Below are positions 12,950-25,946 of a stretch of DNA of 64,000 bases, piece by piece (position 1 is the first letter of the stretch; the number at the start of each line of letters is the position of its first letter). The stretch is from Gibbula magus (Eukaryota > Mollusca > Gastropoda > Trochida > Trochidae). Made by a program: the position numbers and the translations under genes. The DNA lies in the NCBI GenBank assembly GCA_936450465.1, contig OW388291.1, positions 81,295,436-81,359,435 on the forward strand, read 5' to 3'. A model generated the notes under the pieces. The model saw only the letters and a program-made list of their open reading frames with translations, did not search any database and had not been told where the DNA came from.

Positions 12950-14715
12950 CTGTAATGTCTTAGTATCATTTTACTGACTGAAATTATTATTTCACTGAAG
13001 GTGTGTTAATTCAAGATCATATCAAATTTTTTTTTTTTAGATTGGATATAGCAATGAGTAAATAACATGTTATTTCACTCAGCGTATTGAAATTACAGGT
13101 TTTATTTAAACAGATAAATGCGGTATTTCACCTATCACAACTGAAAATATGATCATTGATAATAATCAATATTTAAACAGCAAAGCTTGACTGTAATCAA
13201 AGTGGAACTGCAGCACTCAATGGTAAGCTATATTTTCAAAGGGGAAGCTTACAACAAACAACCCAATGTTAGTATAACACACTTTACCTCAACCACCTGT
13301 ATCACTCCAATGAAATGTTTGATTTATTAATATCTTTGACATCATCATAATGACAGGTTATACATCCTGATATTCGCCCTGCAATTATACATACGTACAT
13401 CAAACACAAACATACTGTCCATTCAATAATTAAAAGGTATACATACTATTCACTTTCTATGAATTCACAACAATGAACTTCAGAATGAACGTAAATATTC
13501 AATACTACATAACAAAAGGAATACTCCATTATCATCATGAAAAGAGTTAAATATATATTTCTTTCAAAACAAAAACTCATAATTATCTTTTCATGTATGA
13601 ACAAATTTTAAAAGTCAAGTGGAATTCATGTCTTTTAAAAGTTCTATTAATGAAATCATCTTTGAGGTCATAATTGTCAATTGTCACAACAATAAAAGTT
13701 GTAAATATTCAAGCTTATTCATTGTAAATTGTCACAATGAATCTAATGACGTTTTTACAGGAACTGCGGATCACATCACAATCACTAACGAAACGGATTG
13801 TCATATCATATTTCCAACACCATAGATGGTAAATATTCGAAGTGTTCCATGCCAGGGTCGGAGAGGCGGGCTGAATCACAGAGCATGAGTAAGTCCAGTG
13901 ACACACATACACCATGTCTTATCTGCTCCAGGAGTGCTCCGGCACACTGCAACATTTAACAAGTAATCCCTATCTTAACTGTAATCCACCTCTCTTTCAA
14001 AGGTTATTAGTAGGCCCCTCCTCCAAACTAACACAATCATCATATAGCTCTCATAACATGTGTATTGTATCACATATGTTTGTTATCCCGTGGGTATAGA
14101 TATGATAATGATATTCCTTGTGCAAGGAGTGGCATGTAAACAAAATGGGGAATACAAAATATGTTCATATATAAATTGGTGGGTCCTCTAATATTCTCCT
14201 TTAAATTTAAGCTCTGGGAATGATCATAACTTGTCCATTGAATCTTGCATGTGACCTTATTTTTGTGGGGAAATATGAATTGCATATTTTAAGGTATTAC
14301 ATCGAAAAACAAATTCATTATTATTTAAAAACAAAGAGTTTAAGAGTAAAAAGTATCATGTTATTAAATATTTGGAAAGTACGCAAATATTCTCATTTTG
14401 GTTTTAAGCATCAAACAGTAACATATATACATATATAATATAACATATATAATTTAAATGTCAATACAAATGTATTAACCCCATACACTGCTTGTCAAGG
14501 CCTGCTAACACTGAGCATTAAAGCATGAAAAGGGCCGTCTCACAAATACAAACAAAACTTCATAGCATGAAGTAAATCAAATCATCTCCATGACAACAAA
14601 CTTTATGAGTAGGACAATGTCATAAAATACTTTACTGTAGTCTAGTGGTATACAGGCAGTCCAAAGGCATTGTACAAAGTCTATATCGCCTTCTGTTTCG
14701 AGTATGTATCACCTC
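12950..14715. other. No gene recognised
   Basis: AT-rich sequence with small chance open frames on both strands around 13.6-14.4 kb. Nothing shows splice-bounded coding structure. Confidence 0.5.
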
Positions 14716-16510
14716 TATTGTATAAATCCTACACTTCCATGTTGGTATTAATCTAAAACTCAGGTATACTATAAGTTCTATACCTCATGTGTTGATAAAT
14801 CCCAGGTTGTGTTTCTCTACAGAAGATACACAATCTTAGATGTCATATATGAAGATACTATATCATCAATATTGTATAAAACACATATGTCTTGTGTTGT
14901 TGAGATAAGAGCTATCCTATGTTATATGAAAACATCATCACAGGTTGGTGAACAGAGATGGTATCACTTCTGTTGTATAAAGATGGTATCCCCCCCATGT
15001 TATATGAAGATAATGTTCCCCTTGCTATTGAATAAAGATGGTATCCCCCCCATGTTATATGAAGATAATGTTCCCCTTGCTATTGAATAAAGATGGTATC
15101 ACCCCCATGTTATATGAAGATAATGTTCCCCTTGCTATTGAATAAAGATGGTATCCTCCCCATGTTATATGAAGATAATGTTCCCCTTGCTATTGAATAA
15201 AGATGGTATCCCCCCCATGTTATATGAAGATAATGTTCCCCTTGCTATTGAATAAAGATGGTATCCTCCATGTTATATGAAGACAATGTTCCCCTTCGTA
15301 TTGAATAAAGATGGTATCTCCTCCATGTTATATGAAGACAATGTTCCCCTTCGTATTGAATAAAGATGGTATCCTCCATGTTATATGAAGATAATGTTCC
15401 CCTTGCTATTGAATAAAGATGGTATCCCCCCCATATTATATGAAGATAATGTTCCCCTTGCTATTGAATAAAGATGGTATCTCCTCCATGTTATATGAAG
15501 ACAATGTTCCCCTTGCTATTGAATAAAGATGGTATCCCCCCCATATTATATGAAGATAATGTTCCCCTTGCTATTGAATAAAGATGGTATCTCCTCCATG
15601 TTATATGAAGATAATGTTCCCCTTGCTATTGAATAAAGATGGTATCCCCCCCATATTATATGAAGATAATGTTCCCCTTGCTATTGAATAAAGATGGTAT
15701 CCCCCCCATGTTATATGAAGATAATGTTCCCCTTGCTATTGAATAAAGATGGTATCTCCTCCATGTTATATGAAGACAATGTTCCCCTTCGTATTGAATA
15801 AAGATGGTATCCTCCATGTTATATGAAGATAATGTTCCCCTTGCTATTGAATAAAGATGGTATCCCCCCCATATTATATGAAGATAATGTTCCCCTTGCT
15901 ATTGAATAAAGATGGTATCCCCCCCATGTTATATGAAGACAATGTTCCCCTTGCTATTGAATAAAGATGGTATCCTCCATGTTATATGAAGATAATGTTC
16001 CCCTTGCTATTGAATAAAGATGGTATCCCCCCCATGTTATATGAAGATAATGTTCCCCTTGCTATTGAATAAAGATGGTATCTCCTCCATGTTATATGAA
16101 GACAATGTTCCCCTTGCTATTGAATAAAGATGGTATCCTCCATGTTATATGAAGACAATGTTCCCCTTCGTATTGAATAAAGATGGTATCTCCTCCATGT
16201 TATATGAAGACAATGTTCCCCTTGCTATTGAATAAAGATGGTATCCTCCATGTTATATGAAGACAATGTTCCCCTTGCTATTGAATAAAGATGGTATCCT
16301 CCATGTTATATGAAGACAATGTTCCCCTTCGTATTGAATAAAGATGGTATCTCCTCCATGTTATATGAAGACAATGTTCCCCTTGCTATTGAATAAAGAT
16401 GGTATCCTCCATGTTATATGAAGACAATGTCCCACTTGCTATTGAATAAAGATGCCTGGTATCCCCATACCATGTTATAGGAGACGATGTCCCACTTGCT
16501 ATGGAATAAA
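14716..16510 (+). repeat. ~55-bp minisatellite (about 27 units) carrying AATAAA in every unit
   Basis: The core from about 14988 to 16480 repeats a 52-55-bp unit. Its landmarks are AAAGATGGTATC, a C-run of variable length, CATGTTATATGAAGA, AATGTTCCCCTT and (GC/CG)TATTGAAT. Length variants come from the C-run (CCCCCCC, CTCCTC, CTC). Units are highly similar in the centre and visibly diverged at both edges (14716-14985 and 16440-16510), as expected for unequal exchange. Each unit has an AATAAA and an in-frame TAA, so the array cannot encode a repeat protein. It contains no spacers and is not a CRISPR. Confidence 0.95.
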
Positions 16511-17985
16511 GCCTGTATCAGCCATGTTGTTGGTGTGACCAGGTTGTTGACAGCTGACAGCCAGAAAGATCGATGATCAGGTACTGTGGGTCGGACTCAC
16601 AAATCAATGTTGCATAACTTAAATTTTTGGGTCCTGACCCAATGAGGATAGGCTTAAAAGTTACGGAAAAACAAAACAATTACAACAGTTGATCAGAACT
16701 TACCGTTTTCTCTCCATTTTGTCCTATGAATTGAAAAAACACACTCCAAGCTGAAAACACAAACTGTGAGTGTTGACTTCAGTCGAGTTTGACCAGTCAC
16801 ATGAACGTAACCTGTCCAAACTCAAAACAAGTATGGCCGCTTGCTGCTGATGTAAAGTTTGAACAAACAACTTGTATTCTTGTTGGATATCCTGACTTGT
16901 TCCCCTTGTTCTGTGGTCAACTAGACAATTTTGGAGCAGATTGGCAGTTTGCCCAACCCTTGGGACCCAGCCTAATATATCAATCACAACTGACCCGAAA
17001 CACCTTAGCCCACTGTGGGACAGGTTGCAGCCATCACCAGCATACCTTCACCCCTGTTTTCAAAAGTGGGCCCTTCCAGATGGTTTAAAGAGTTAATTAC
17101 AGCCCCTGGAGACATAGACTGTCCCGAACTGAGGGGGGAGGGGTAAGTCACATCTTGATAAGGAGATCCACTTTGGGGGTAATCAAACTTCACGGTTAAC
17201 AAACACCTTGTGTCTTCTTTAGCTCAACTCTCCTTCATCCGATGCAGATTACACAAACAATCTTCACAAAATTCTTTCAAGCGTCACCCAAATAAACAAG
17301 ACAATGTCTTCGCAAACATTCCCTTACCCTAAATAATGCAACTGACTTACAACTATAGCCTCTCTGTCCTAAATGGAGCACAGATTTGTTAAAAAAATAT
17401 CACACTGCTGTTGCTATTTAAGAGGAGGATTATTTATCAAACCATAACTCGTGAGTTAATTGAATTTCATTAACCATTTTCCCGAAAATTGTGAACATAT
17501 TAAATCATAGAGTTAACAAATATTCCACACTAACAAAACTTTGAAATCAAAGATGAAATGTACTTTCAACTTCTCCTTACAAAGATGACATAAATGTAAT
17601 TATTCCAAATAATTAACGTCAAATTATTAGGCCACGTCAACTTTATTCCGAATAATTAACTTCACTTTCTCTGACCACATGGGATGGGATCTAATGATGA
17701 CCACTTGATTCAATAAGCCAGAGAGCTCCAACACACTGTCCAGTGATGATTAAATCCACAACAGCCAGAGGGGACAGTCTACAAATATGTCCATTATTAT
17801 CCCCCTGCCCTTGAGACGCGGTCAGTCCAATAGTGGACAATAGGTGACCGGTGGCCTGCACACATGTGGTGACCCAACCGACAAGTCAAGTCACAGGTTG
17901 CATTGTTGAAGAATGCCGGAATAGACTCTATTGTTTATGTTTGCTGGACCTGTGCAGCAGACATATCAACTACACATTTGCGTGA
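16511..17985. other. No confirmed gene; moderately GC-rich patch at 16.7-17.2 kb
   Basis: The 16.7-17.2 kb segment is less AT-rich than its surroundings and holds opposing open frames (16789-17088 on + and 16724-16987 on -), neither with a recognisable motif. Two possible tiny exons were considered and not accepted (16704-16717 on - and 17103-17142 on +). Confidence 0.4.
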
Positions 17986-18176
17986 CAAAAAAATGTTGCA
18001 GTCACAAAAGATGTTGCAGTCACAAAATATGATGCTCAATAACACAAAATATGTTGCTCCGTAACATAAATTATGTTGTTCAGTAACACAAAATATGTTG
18101 CTCAGTTACACAAAATATGTTGCTCCGTAACACAAAATATGTTGCTCAGTCACATGAAATATGCTGCTCTTATCAT
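17986..18176. repeat. 22-bp tandem repeat, about 8-9 units
   Basis: The unit is ACACAAAATATGTTGCTC plus RGTW, repeated head to tail with substitutions (ATGCTGCTC, ATTATGTTGTTC). The copies at the left end are more diverged (GTTGCAGTCACAAAA). Confidence 0.9.
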
Positions 18177-21100
18177 GATTTTAATGATTATTTTACTATT
18201 TAAATGCAAATGTTGAGCTTTTTTTGCTGAGACATTGGAAAAATAAAAACAAACAAATTGTTCGCCCTGAATCAACACTGAATAATGATGACAATGAATA
18301 CATTAGCCTGCTTATATACCTGAACTTTCTGACCTCAATAAAACATCCGGTCGCAGACAAACTGTCTCTTCACAAGCTTGTTTCAATATAAATGCATAAA
18401 TTTTTAACACAATCCAAATACATGAATACCAAAACTCTCAAATACAGGTACAAAACCTCCAAATATAAATGTCAAAAAACAACAAACAATAATTTTAGCA
18501 ATAACCAACTATTCTGTCTGTTCCTCAGATTTCAAAGCCAAATATTTTTAGTGTATTGTCATTGTTTCGAAAACAGATGGCCAGCCAAATATTCACCTGT
18601 CTCGTATTTATTAGTCAGATCATTCCACGCATTCCTCCACAGTCCGTCCCTCCTCGAGAGGGCAGAGCCAGCCTGGATCAAGTGACACTAAATAATTGTC
18701 CTTATCGCCAGCTGCCCGCAATCATATAGACACACAGACACATATCCACCAAACTAATTATATACAGACTAAGCAACATGGCATTACCATCTAGGAGCTT
18801 GTGAGCAGGTAAGGTGAATATTTTCAATACTTGATCATTCTAATGATTATAACATTGTAATACTTGGTGTTATCTTATAATCGGTTTGTCTGTTTGATCA
18901 AATTCCTTAAAGGGATTCTGCATCACCTTGGACCAAACTCAGCACATTCCAAGTCAAATGGTTTTCTTTGTTTATAGGAGAGAACCATTTATAGGCCTTG
19001 TTTAACTATTAAACATGTCATATACACAAAACATTATTCAAATCATTCCTTTGACAGTTTTAATTTCTTGCATTGAGCTTGAGACTGAAACACTTAAGAA
19101 ATCAGGAAAAAACAAATTATAAAGAAAGTTCATAGCTTACTGTTTGGAGTTCATATTTCAATACCATACCATTAAAAGCAATGCTATTTTAAGTAAAAAC
19201 ATGGAGGCATGGCACGAAGATACTTTAATAATCAAAACAATGCAAGTTAAGTCAATAACCTTTTAGATTTCCATTCTTCACAGTGTATTTACATCTGTCT
19301 CTTGTACTCAGGGTGATCCTGATTAAGATGGTTAAATGTATTGCTTTCCACACTTCAAAATTGATTGTTTGGTACAGGTGTGTACTTTGACAGCTCCATT
19401 GCACTTTTGTTCACAGTTTCACGTACTGTTTTTCACAACTTTGAGAAATTCTTACATGTCCTTAGACTGTTAACACCTTTACAGACGAACTGTTGTCATA
19501 ATGGAGATGAGAAGATTACTGTTTAGATTGCAAGATAATCACCACATACAACATGCACACAAGAGTAATTGAAGGTAACATGGCAAATCTTTAAATTGAT
19601 GATCAATTAACACTTGCCCTGCTAGATGTGGACTATTCTAGCTTTTCTTAATTAATGCTCCCTGGCTTTACCTTAACGACTTCCCTAATTAACACCTTAC
19701 CAGTGAATGCAGCAATATTTCTGGATAGCCTACCTTTATCGACTGGCCAATTCCACATCATTCCCAATGTTCATCGTATTTGTGATGCAATTCATCTAAA
19801 TTGGTCACTCTGAATGGTCAGACACTAGATTGTCTAACATCTATTGGGTACCATGAAAATTTCAGTACCGCGTTATACCTACTTTTCCCCCCAAGTACCA
19901 CAGTATTGACCATGATGTACCGTGCTTGAAATGAATTGGATCAGGTTATGTATAATATACAGGTAGAATTGTTCCAGATGTCTTTTTATTCAGAACTCAG
20001 AATACCGGTAATAGAATACCAAAGATGAAGAATTCAAAAAAAGATAGAATCATAACAATGATCATTTCAAGTTTTTCTTAAGGCATATCAACATGCAACA
20101 AATCAGTTAGAAAAATGCAGACACTTTTGTAAGAGATGTATAACATTCAAAGTACATCAGATAACAACAGTTTAAAGAACCACTTAAAGAATAGTAAGAT
20201 ATTACGTTTTCCTGACAAATATCATTCTGAAAAAGGTAATGTTTGCAAATGAAAAAAATCCCGGTTTTCTCCAACGTTGAAAAAACATGGTTTTCCTGTA
20301 TACGGTAAAACCACCAATCTCTAATCTAAAGTGTTATCATTTGAGTTGTATCTCCTGAAATTCTGTCCCTCTCAAATTTTTTGGAACAAAGAGAGTTAAA
20401 GTGTTAATATTGGATAATTATTGAAACAGCTTTCCCCATGTTAATCTAGTTGATCAACATTTTAATTACACCTGCATCGTGTTGAACCATCATACAATAA
20501 TTAGGTGTCAATTTATATCAATACTAAACATTCTTGAATGATAAATATGATACAATATTTTACCCAAATGCATAACAAATTATACTTGATACAGGTAGAT
20601 ATAAATTACTTTGAACATGTTACCTAAAGGAGGAGGTGCTATCTATGGGAGAAGTGAGGAGTTAGTGTATCAGTTTTGTTCCTGGATCTAATGAAAGATA
20701 GCGCTGTAAAGTCTGAAAATATAACCCCTCCCCCTTCAAAGTATACACAGATAGATTCTTGGTGCCCCAAGAATTTACCCCGGGTAGATTCTGGGAACTC
20801 CCATAACCCATCCCCTCATAGAATATCCTATCATCAATTCCTGACAGTATTACCAGCTGAGAAGGGGTGGGATAGAAGGGGGTAGATTCTTGGAACTTAC
20901 ACTGGGTTCAGATAATGTAATGACATTAACCGAGAGGAAGAGGAGCCCCAAAACAACAATATAACTCTTTCACCTTTGAAATACTACTAGTATGTAAACT
21001 TGTTGATACTCCTCATAAATCTACTACTGACGATGGATCGATGGATTGGTCAATCCCCATCAGTATCCTGCATAATTATTTCATGCTATCTCACAAAAAT

Positions 21101-22722
21101 ATGTTATTTCTCTAGTGTACTGTACATGTGTTCCGTTAACTCGAGTTTGCTGAATTAAAACATTCATCATTTTGGCATTCTTATAAATACTACGGAGACA
21201 CATCTATTGAAAATTGGACATTTTGTCTTCACATACACACTAGAGCCATCTTTCCCTGTCGGGCCTCCCCCCGTCATACTCCTTCAGATACACAGACAGA
21301 TTAAATCATTGTTCATGCCCATACAAACATTTTAAATGATTGATCAACAATGAAGGCATCAACATAAACATTACATAATGCAGAAAACTTAATTTTAATT
21401 TTAAAAGTTTAATTAATTTAATCAACAGAATTGCTCTGGTTGATAGTGAACAACATTGTTGTCCTCTCTATCTGAAAAAAAGACATCCTATTTTTCCCAA
21501 TCATATGAATCATTATTATTATGTACTTTTGTAATGCTGATTGCAAATACAAAAAATTCTGTGAAGGACAACTGAGGTAAATACAATGCTACCTTTGTGC
21601 TAAACTAAGCTGAACAATTTATTATTCCCATTTCAACATATTTCCATGGTTACAAATGAAAAAAGAGTATGTCTATAATCACAAGATGTATTGTCCATAC
21701 TATGCATGTTATTAGTGTCATTCCCAATGCACAGTGTCAGGGTATGATATAAGGCCTGTTATTTATCAAAACCGGGGAATGAGAAATGTAGTATTGATTC
21801 ATAGCATACAAGAACTAGGTTATCTTCAATTTCTCCGATCTCTAAATACAAGTAGGTATCAGTTCATAAGTAAGATTATTTGCATGATTATTTGCATTTC
21901 CTGGTTGAGATGTTCAACCTTACAGTGACATCTTTTGATGTTTATGTCATGCCTTTCAAATACATAATTAAGAACAGTTAACAGCACTTTGTTTCATGTC
22001 CAATAAAAAGCAGATTCTATCATGTGGTGTACGGTTATGAATATCAATTTTTAAATGATAATGTACATGATTGAAGACATGTAGACAAAACAAATTCAAA
22101 CAAATTCAAAGTGATGTGCAAATGTGCACCTGTCATTTTTTCGAGCCTGAAGGATAAAGCACTTTTATCCATAACATTTTTAAATTTTAGTCCATTCTTT
22201 GTATTTATAAAATATCTATCTATAAGGTAGACACAAGTCATGCATCTATTTAAATTGCAAAATGAAGATTTAGAGTATCTTCCAAAGTCCTTTATCGGTA
22301 GTATTTTTAGGAGGTATATATGTATATTCTCTGAACCATGACAAAGCCTGGTGTAAATTATCCTAGCTGTTGTGGCTTGTATTGTCAGAAACTGGTTGGT
22401 GTTATGTTCAGTCAGTGGCCAGGACAATATACCTTGTATATGTTAGTGATCGGTCACAGGACAACTTGAAATGGAGGAAAAGTTTCTGACGCAATAAAAG
22501 AGTGTGGTGTAGAGTTAGATCCAGTTCACTTTGTGAATTTTCAGTTGACCTACTTCCAAAAGAAAACATTGCAGGTGACTTAATACGACCACAGCAAGAA
22601 CCAGTTTAATATACCCATTAACTGATTTAGTGATTCTTAATTTGTTAACTCTTAACCTGCCAATGCAGTAATATTGCAGATAATTTTCTCCTCAGTCACA
22701 AGCTGAGGGGATCATTTTTTAA
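18177..22722. other. No gene recognised
   Basis: AT-rich with scattered repeats of low order, including two near-copies of GTAGATTCTTGG/GTAGATTCTGGG in 20.75-20.9 kb and a TACCGGTA at 20003-20010. A 127-codon - strand open frame at 22044-22427 has no recognisable domain and was not accepted as a gene. Confidence 0.5.
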
Positions 22723-22735
22723 CCTTTGCAATGGT

Positions 22736-23048
22736 GAGGTGAGGTGACCTGGAGATTAACGTCGCTTTCAAGAGTATTTCACTTATTTCGCGGCTCCTAG
22801 TATTATGGCAGGGAGTAAGCCCACAACGCCTTGTGGCTATGCATTGCGGTGAAACCTGCGAGTATCGACTGGAACTAGCGAACCATGGGCGGTACTAGGC
22901 TAAAATTCAGTGTAGCATTGCACCCAAACCTTACTGCGTGTAGAACAGTTCTCTACTGCAGACAAAGTTGCTGTGCCCCTGGCAGGATTTGAACCACAGA
23001 TCTCTTGATCCGAAGCCGAAGGAGCTAACCACTGGGCTATCCCATCCC
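22736..23048 (-). mobile_element. 313-bp tRNA-derived SINE with 13-bp target-site duplication
   Basis: The insertion is bounded by perfect 13-bp direct repeats CCTTTGCAATGGT at 22723-22735 and 23049-23061. On the - strand it starts with a tRNA-like head: an A box in TAGCCCAGTGGTTAG and a B box in GTGGTTCAAATCC. The 3' half reads GAAAGCGACGTTAA near its end, a motif I recognise as common in molluscan LINE/SINE tails. The polymerase III promoter would be internal. The perfect duplication suggests a fairly recent insertion. Confidence 0.85.
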
Positions 23049-23061
23049 CCTTTGCAATGGT

Positions 23062-25306
23062 TAAAGTATTCTACTTCTCAAAATTTTAATGGACACCAAG
23101 CCAAAAGGGTGGACAAATTTCCCCAGAACTTGTCTGGGAACACTGCCAGATTTTACCTATTCTCAACACCTGCATTATTCTCATTATAAAGTTACAATTC
23201 CTGAAAATAAACCATTCAAAAATGGTTTGCCTCAAATCAATTTTAAAGCTTCACATGCTAAACATGCAGTAATATCCCACATTACATTTGACCTACCTCT
23301 AGACCATGGCCAAAACAAGATTGTTAATAAGTTGTAATTTCAGTAAATTAGCCGTTAAGAATGGGATCTGCACTATTCCTGCTGCTGATAAATGGTTAAC
23401 TATCTGACTACATGTATTTGAATGATAACGATACAGGGGTACGTCCTCCTCTCAATATCCTCTTTCAAAACTCCTGGGTCCCCGTATCAACCCTGAACAA
23501 CCTCATTGGTGAATATGACAATAAGTAAAACTAAGGTTTAATCAGAGCGCAAAGAGGACCATTGACCAGTAAGAGCCCAAGAGATGACCAACGAGAGCCA
23601 ATTAGTTGACCAACAAGTGTCCCAGAGTTGACCAATTGTCTCCAGTCAAGGCCAGGGGAGCTATTCCATGTAATAAAGTGAACTTGCAGCTCATATCATG
23701 TGGAATATTGCCTACTCCAGCACATACTCTCAATCAATAGAGACAATGTCAAGCTCTGCTCTCTAATTTAGCAGGCATACTGGGGGAGAATGCAATTCAA
23801 TTCCCTTCGGTCTTTTTGTTTAGAACAAATCGCTGTTTGGTTTGCATGTGAACCAAGGATATAAATTACTAGAAATTACAACCTCTTGTTCACTTGCCAG
23901 GTTGCATGAGAAGATCCACTAAGGACAAACAAATGTCAGCCTCAAGCTTTGGTAGATTTATTCCGGTAATAAACATCTGAAATCTGCATTATCAAAATTA
24001 CTAAATTAATCATTTGGCCATTCAATACCAGAAATGGATTTAATCAATTGTCATGTGTCGGCAGTTGGGATAAATAGCCATATTTACCTACAAAGTGTGC
24101 ATAATACCAATTGTAACACAATGATGGAACAATTGCCCCCCTGTCCAGCCTAATGCTGTCAATAATATGTCACAATACATGTGTACATGAACATACATGA
24201 CTTTTTAAAAACAATTTCATAGTAAAAGCTTTACTACCAGGATTACACAGATAACACCCAGGCTAGGGCTACATGACCCACATGGGTCGGCAGGATCATT
24301 TTCTGTCTACATTAAAATCTTGGGTCTGCGGTACTGATATAAAAGCTTTTATTTAGTTGGTGTTAGAGGAAATGTTCTGACAGTAAGGCGATGGAAAAGA
24401 CAGAAAATATTAGGATGGCCTATCAAAGTGACGTCCCTTCTTATTGTTCCTGTCATTCAATCACTCAAGAATGGTGGACAGTTGGTAATTACCTACATGT
24501 AATCATTTCAGCATTTAAAGAGTGAAATTATGAGAAACCATCATGTCTATTTCTGACAGTGCCAAAATCACAATGAAAATAGACAGTAAATGCGTTATTT
24601 ATTTCATCAGGTTGACCCACGTATTGAACCAGCTAGGTTGACTGACTGACTGTATTATACTTTATCTGAGATGACAAGAGTCGACCCTCTCTCACTGTAC
24701 TGATAGCGTTATCACAAACACGGCATTGTTCCTCGTCTAAACTTGTCTCAACACCAAGCGGAGTTGCATAAGGAATATCTCTCTACATGCGCAGCCAGAC
24801 TGTATAATGAAGCTTCACTGCTGCAAAGTCAGCTTGGAGTTATCATTTTAATACATTTTCTGAAATCAACAACATTAACATCTGCATATATATCAAATCA
24901 GATTAATAGAAATAATATTGAAACAGTATTAACATCTTCATGTCTCGATTCAGACCAAAATTAATACAATTATTTTTTAAATAATTTATATGATAATGAT
25001 AGAGATATCTGGAATATTAGCATCACGTAATTGATAAATATGCAAAGTAATTATGACTGATTATGACTCAAATGCAACAACTATAGAGTTATATTTAACC
25101 ATTTGCTGCTTTATTTGCCGTCATGTTTCGTACATTCTATATTTGGCCAGTATTGAGTATAAACTGTCCTGAATTACTGAATATTCCATTTGTTGACTAG
25201 TTATTAATCCTGCAAATTGACCACAAAGAATTTTGTACACAAGTTCCAACAGCCTAATCAACCTAGTCAACATAACCTAAAGATATTTAGCACCAAAGCA
25301 TAGACA
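23062..25306. other. No gene recognised
   Basis: AT-rich sequence without splice-bounded coding segments. Small open frames at 23089-23337 and 24743-24964 lack recognisable motifs. Confidence 0.5.
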
Positions 25307-25380
25307 GTAGAGGTGAAACGGTACACTTCAGCTCAGTTCGCATTTATTGCGGTACAAGACCCTCGGTTCGGAACCTTTTC
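25307..25380. repeat. Fragment of a dispersed 'GGTGAAACGGTACAC…CCTCGGTTCGG' repeat
   Basis: The paired motifs GGTGAAACGGTACACTTC and AAGACCCTCGGTTCGGAAC are typical of widespread animal transposon termini. Only a fragment is present and no second end was found. Confidence 0.4.
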
Positions 25381-25844
25381 TTGTCAATACACAATCAAGA
25401 ATCCATCAAAACACAACTCCTTCACGTCATCATTGATCTCCTCTCAATTTTCATCTTCAATTAAAACTGCTTCTCGTGGACATATCCAACTATCAACTTG
25501 TAGAACACACAAGCTTTTAAGTGCTAATTGGATCCAATGTAATCTAAAGCTCCATGATTGAGTCAATATTTTAACAATAATCTTAAAAGGATACAAACTT
25601 TTCAAAAAATAAAATTTGAATAAACTGAATACTACCAGATACTTCATAAGATAAAAAGATTTTCAGGAATTTGTATGTCACCTTTCTTAAAACGGCAATA
25701 AAACATGAAAGCAGGGGAGAACTAAATCATTATTCATTAATTGGACTGGATTGCAAATAGCTGTACTGTTCGAGATAGGATCTGAATGAAGTGTCGAAAC
25801 ACTTGTAGCGCAATAGAGTCCTACTTGCCTGTCAATCAGCGCAA

Positions 25845-25946
25845 GTGATCCCCCAAAGTGATCCACTATATAGCACAAGTGATCCCCCAAAGTGATCCAC
25901 TATATAGCACAAGTGATCCCCCAAAGTGATCCACTATATAGCACAA
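25845..25946. repeat. 34-bp tandem repeat, three units
   Basis: Three essentially identical head-to-tail units, each beginning GTGATCCCCCAAAGTGATCC and ending CTATATAGCACAA. The unit contains an internal duplicated GTGATCC. Confidence 0.95.

Noticed and set aside
16704..16717. Possible first exon (ATGGAGAGAAAACG then GTAAGT) on -
   Set aside because: Good start context and donor, but only four codons and no downstream exon in phase; chance occurrence is likely.
16789..17088. 99-codon + frame in a moderately GC-rich patch
   Set aside because: No motif, no splice support, and an opposing frame of similar length overlaps it.
17103..17142. Possible 40-bp + strand exon between TTACAG and GTAAGT
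   Set aside because: Two frames are open and no neighbouring exon fits; not enough evidence.
22044..22427. 127-codon - strand open frame
   Set aside because: No recognisable domain or splice context; composition resembles AT-rich background. A faint similarity to LINE C-terminal text (ARIIYTR…LLKILPIKD) is too weak to call.
22950..23050. A genuine tRNA gene
   Set aside because: A and B boxes are present, but the stems are not complementary by eye, the sequence continues into a 200-bp body, and target-site duplications show it is a SINE head.
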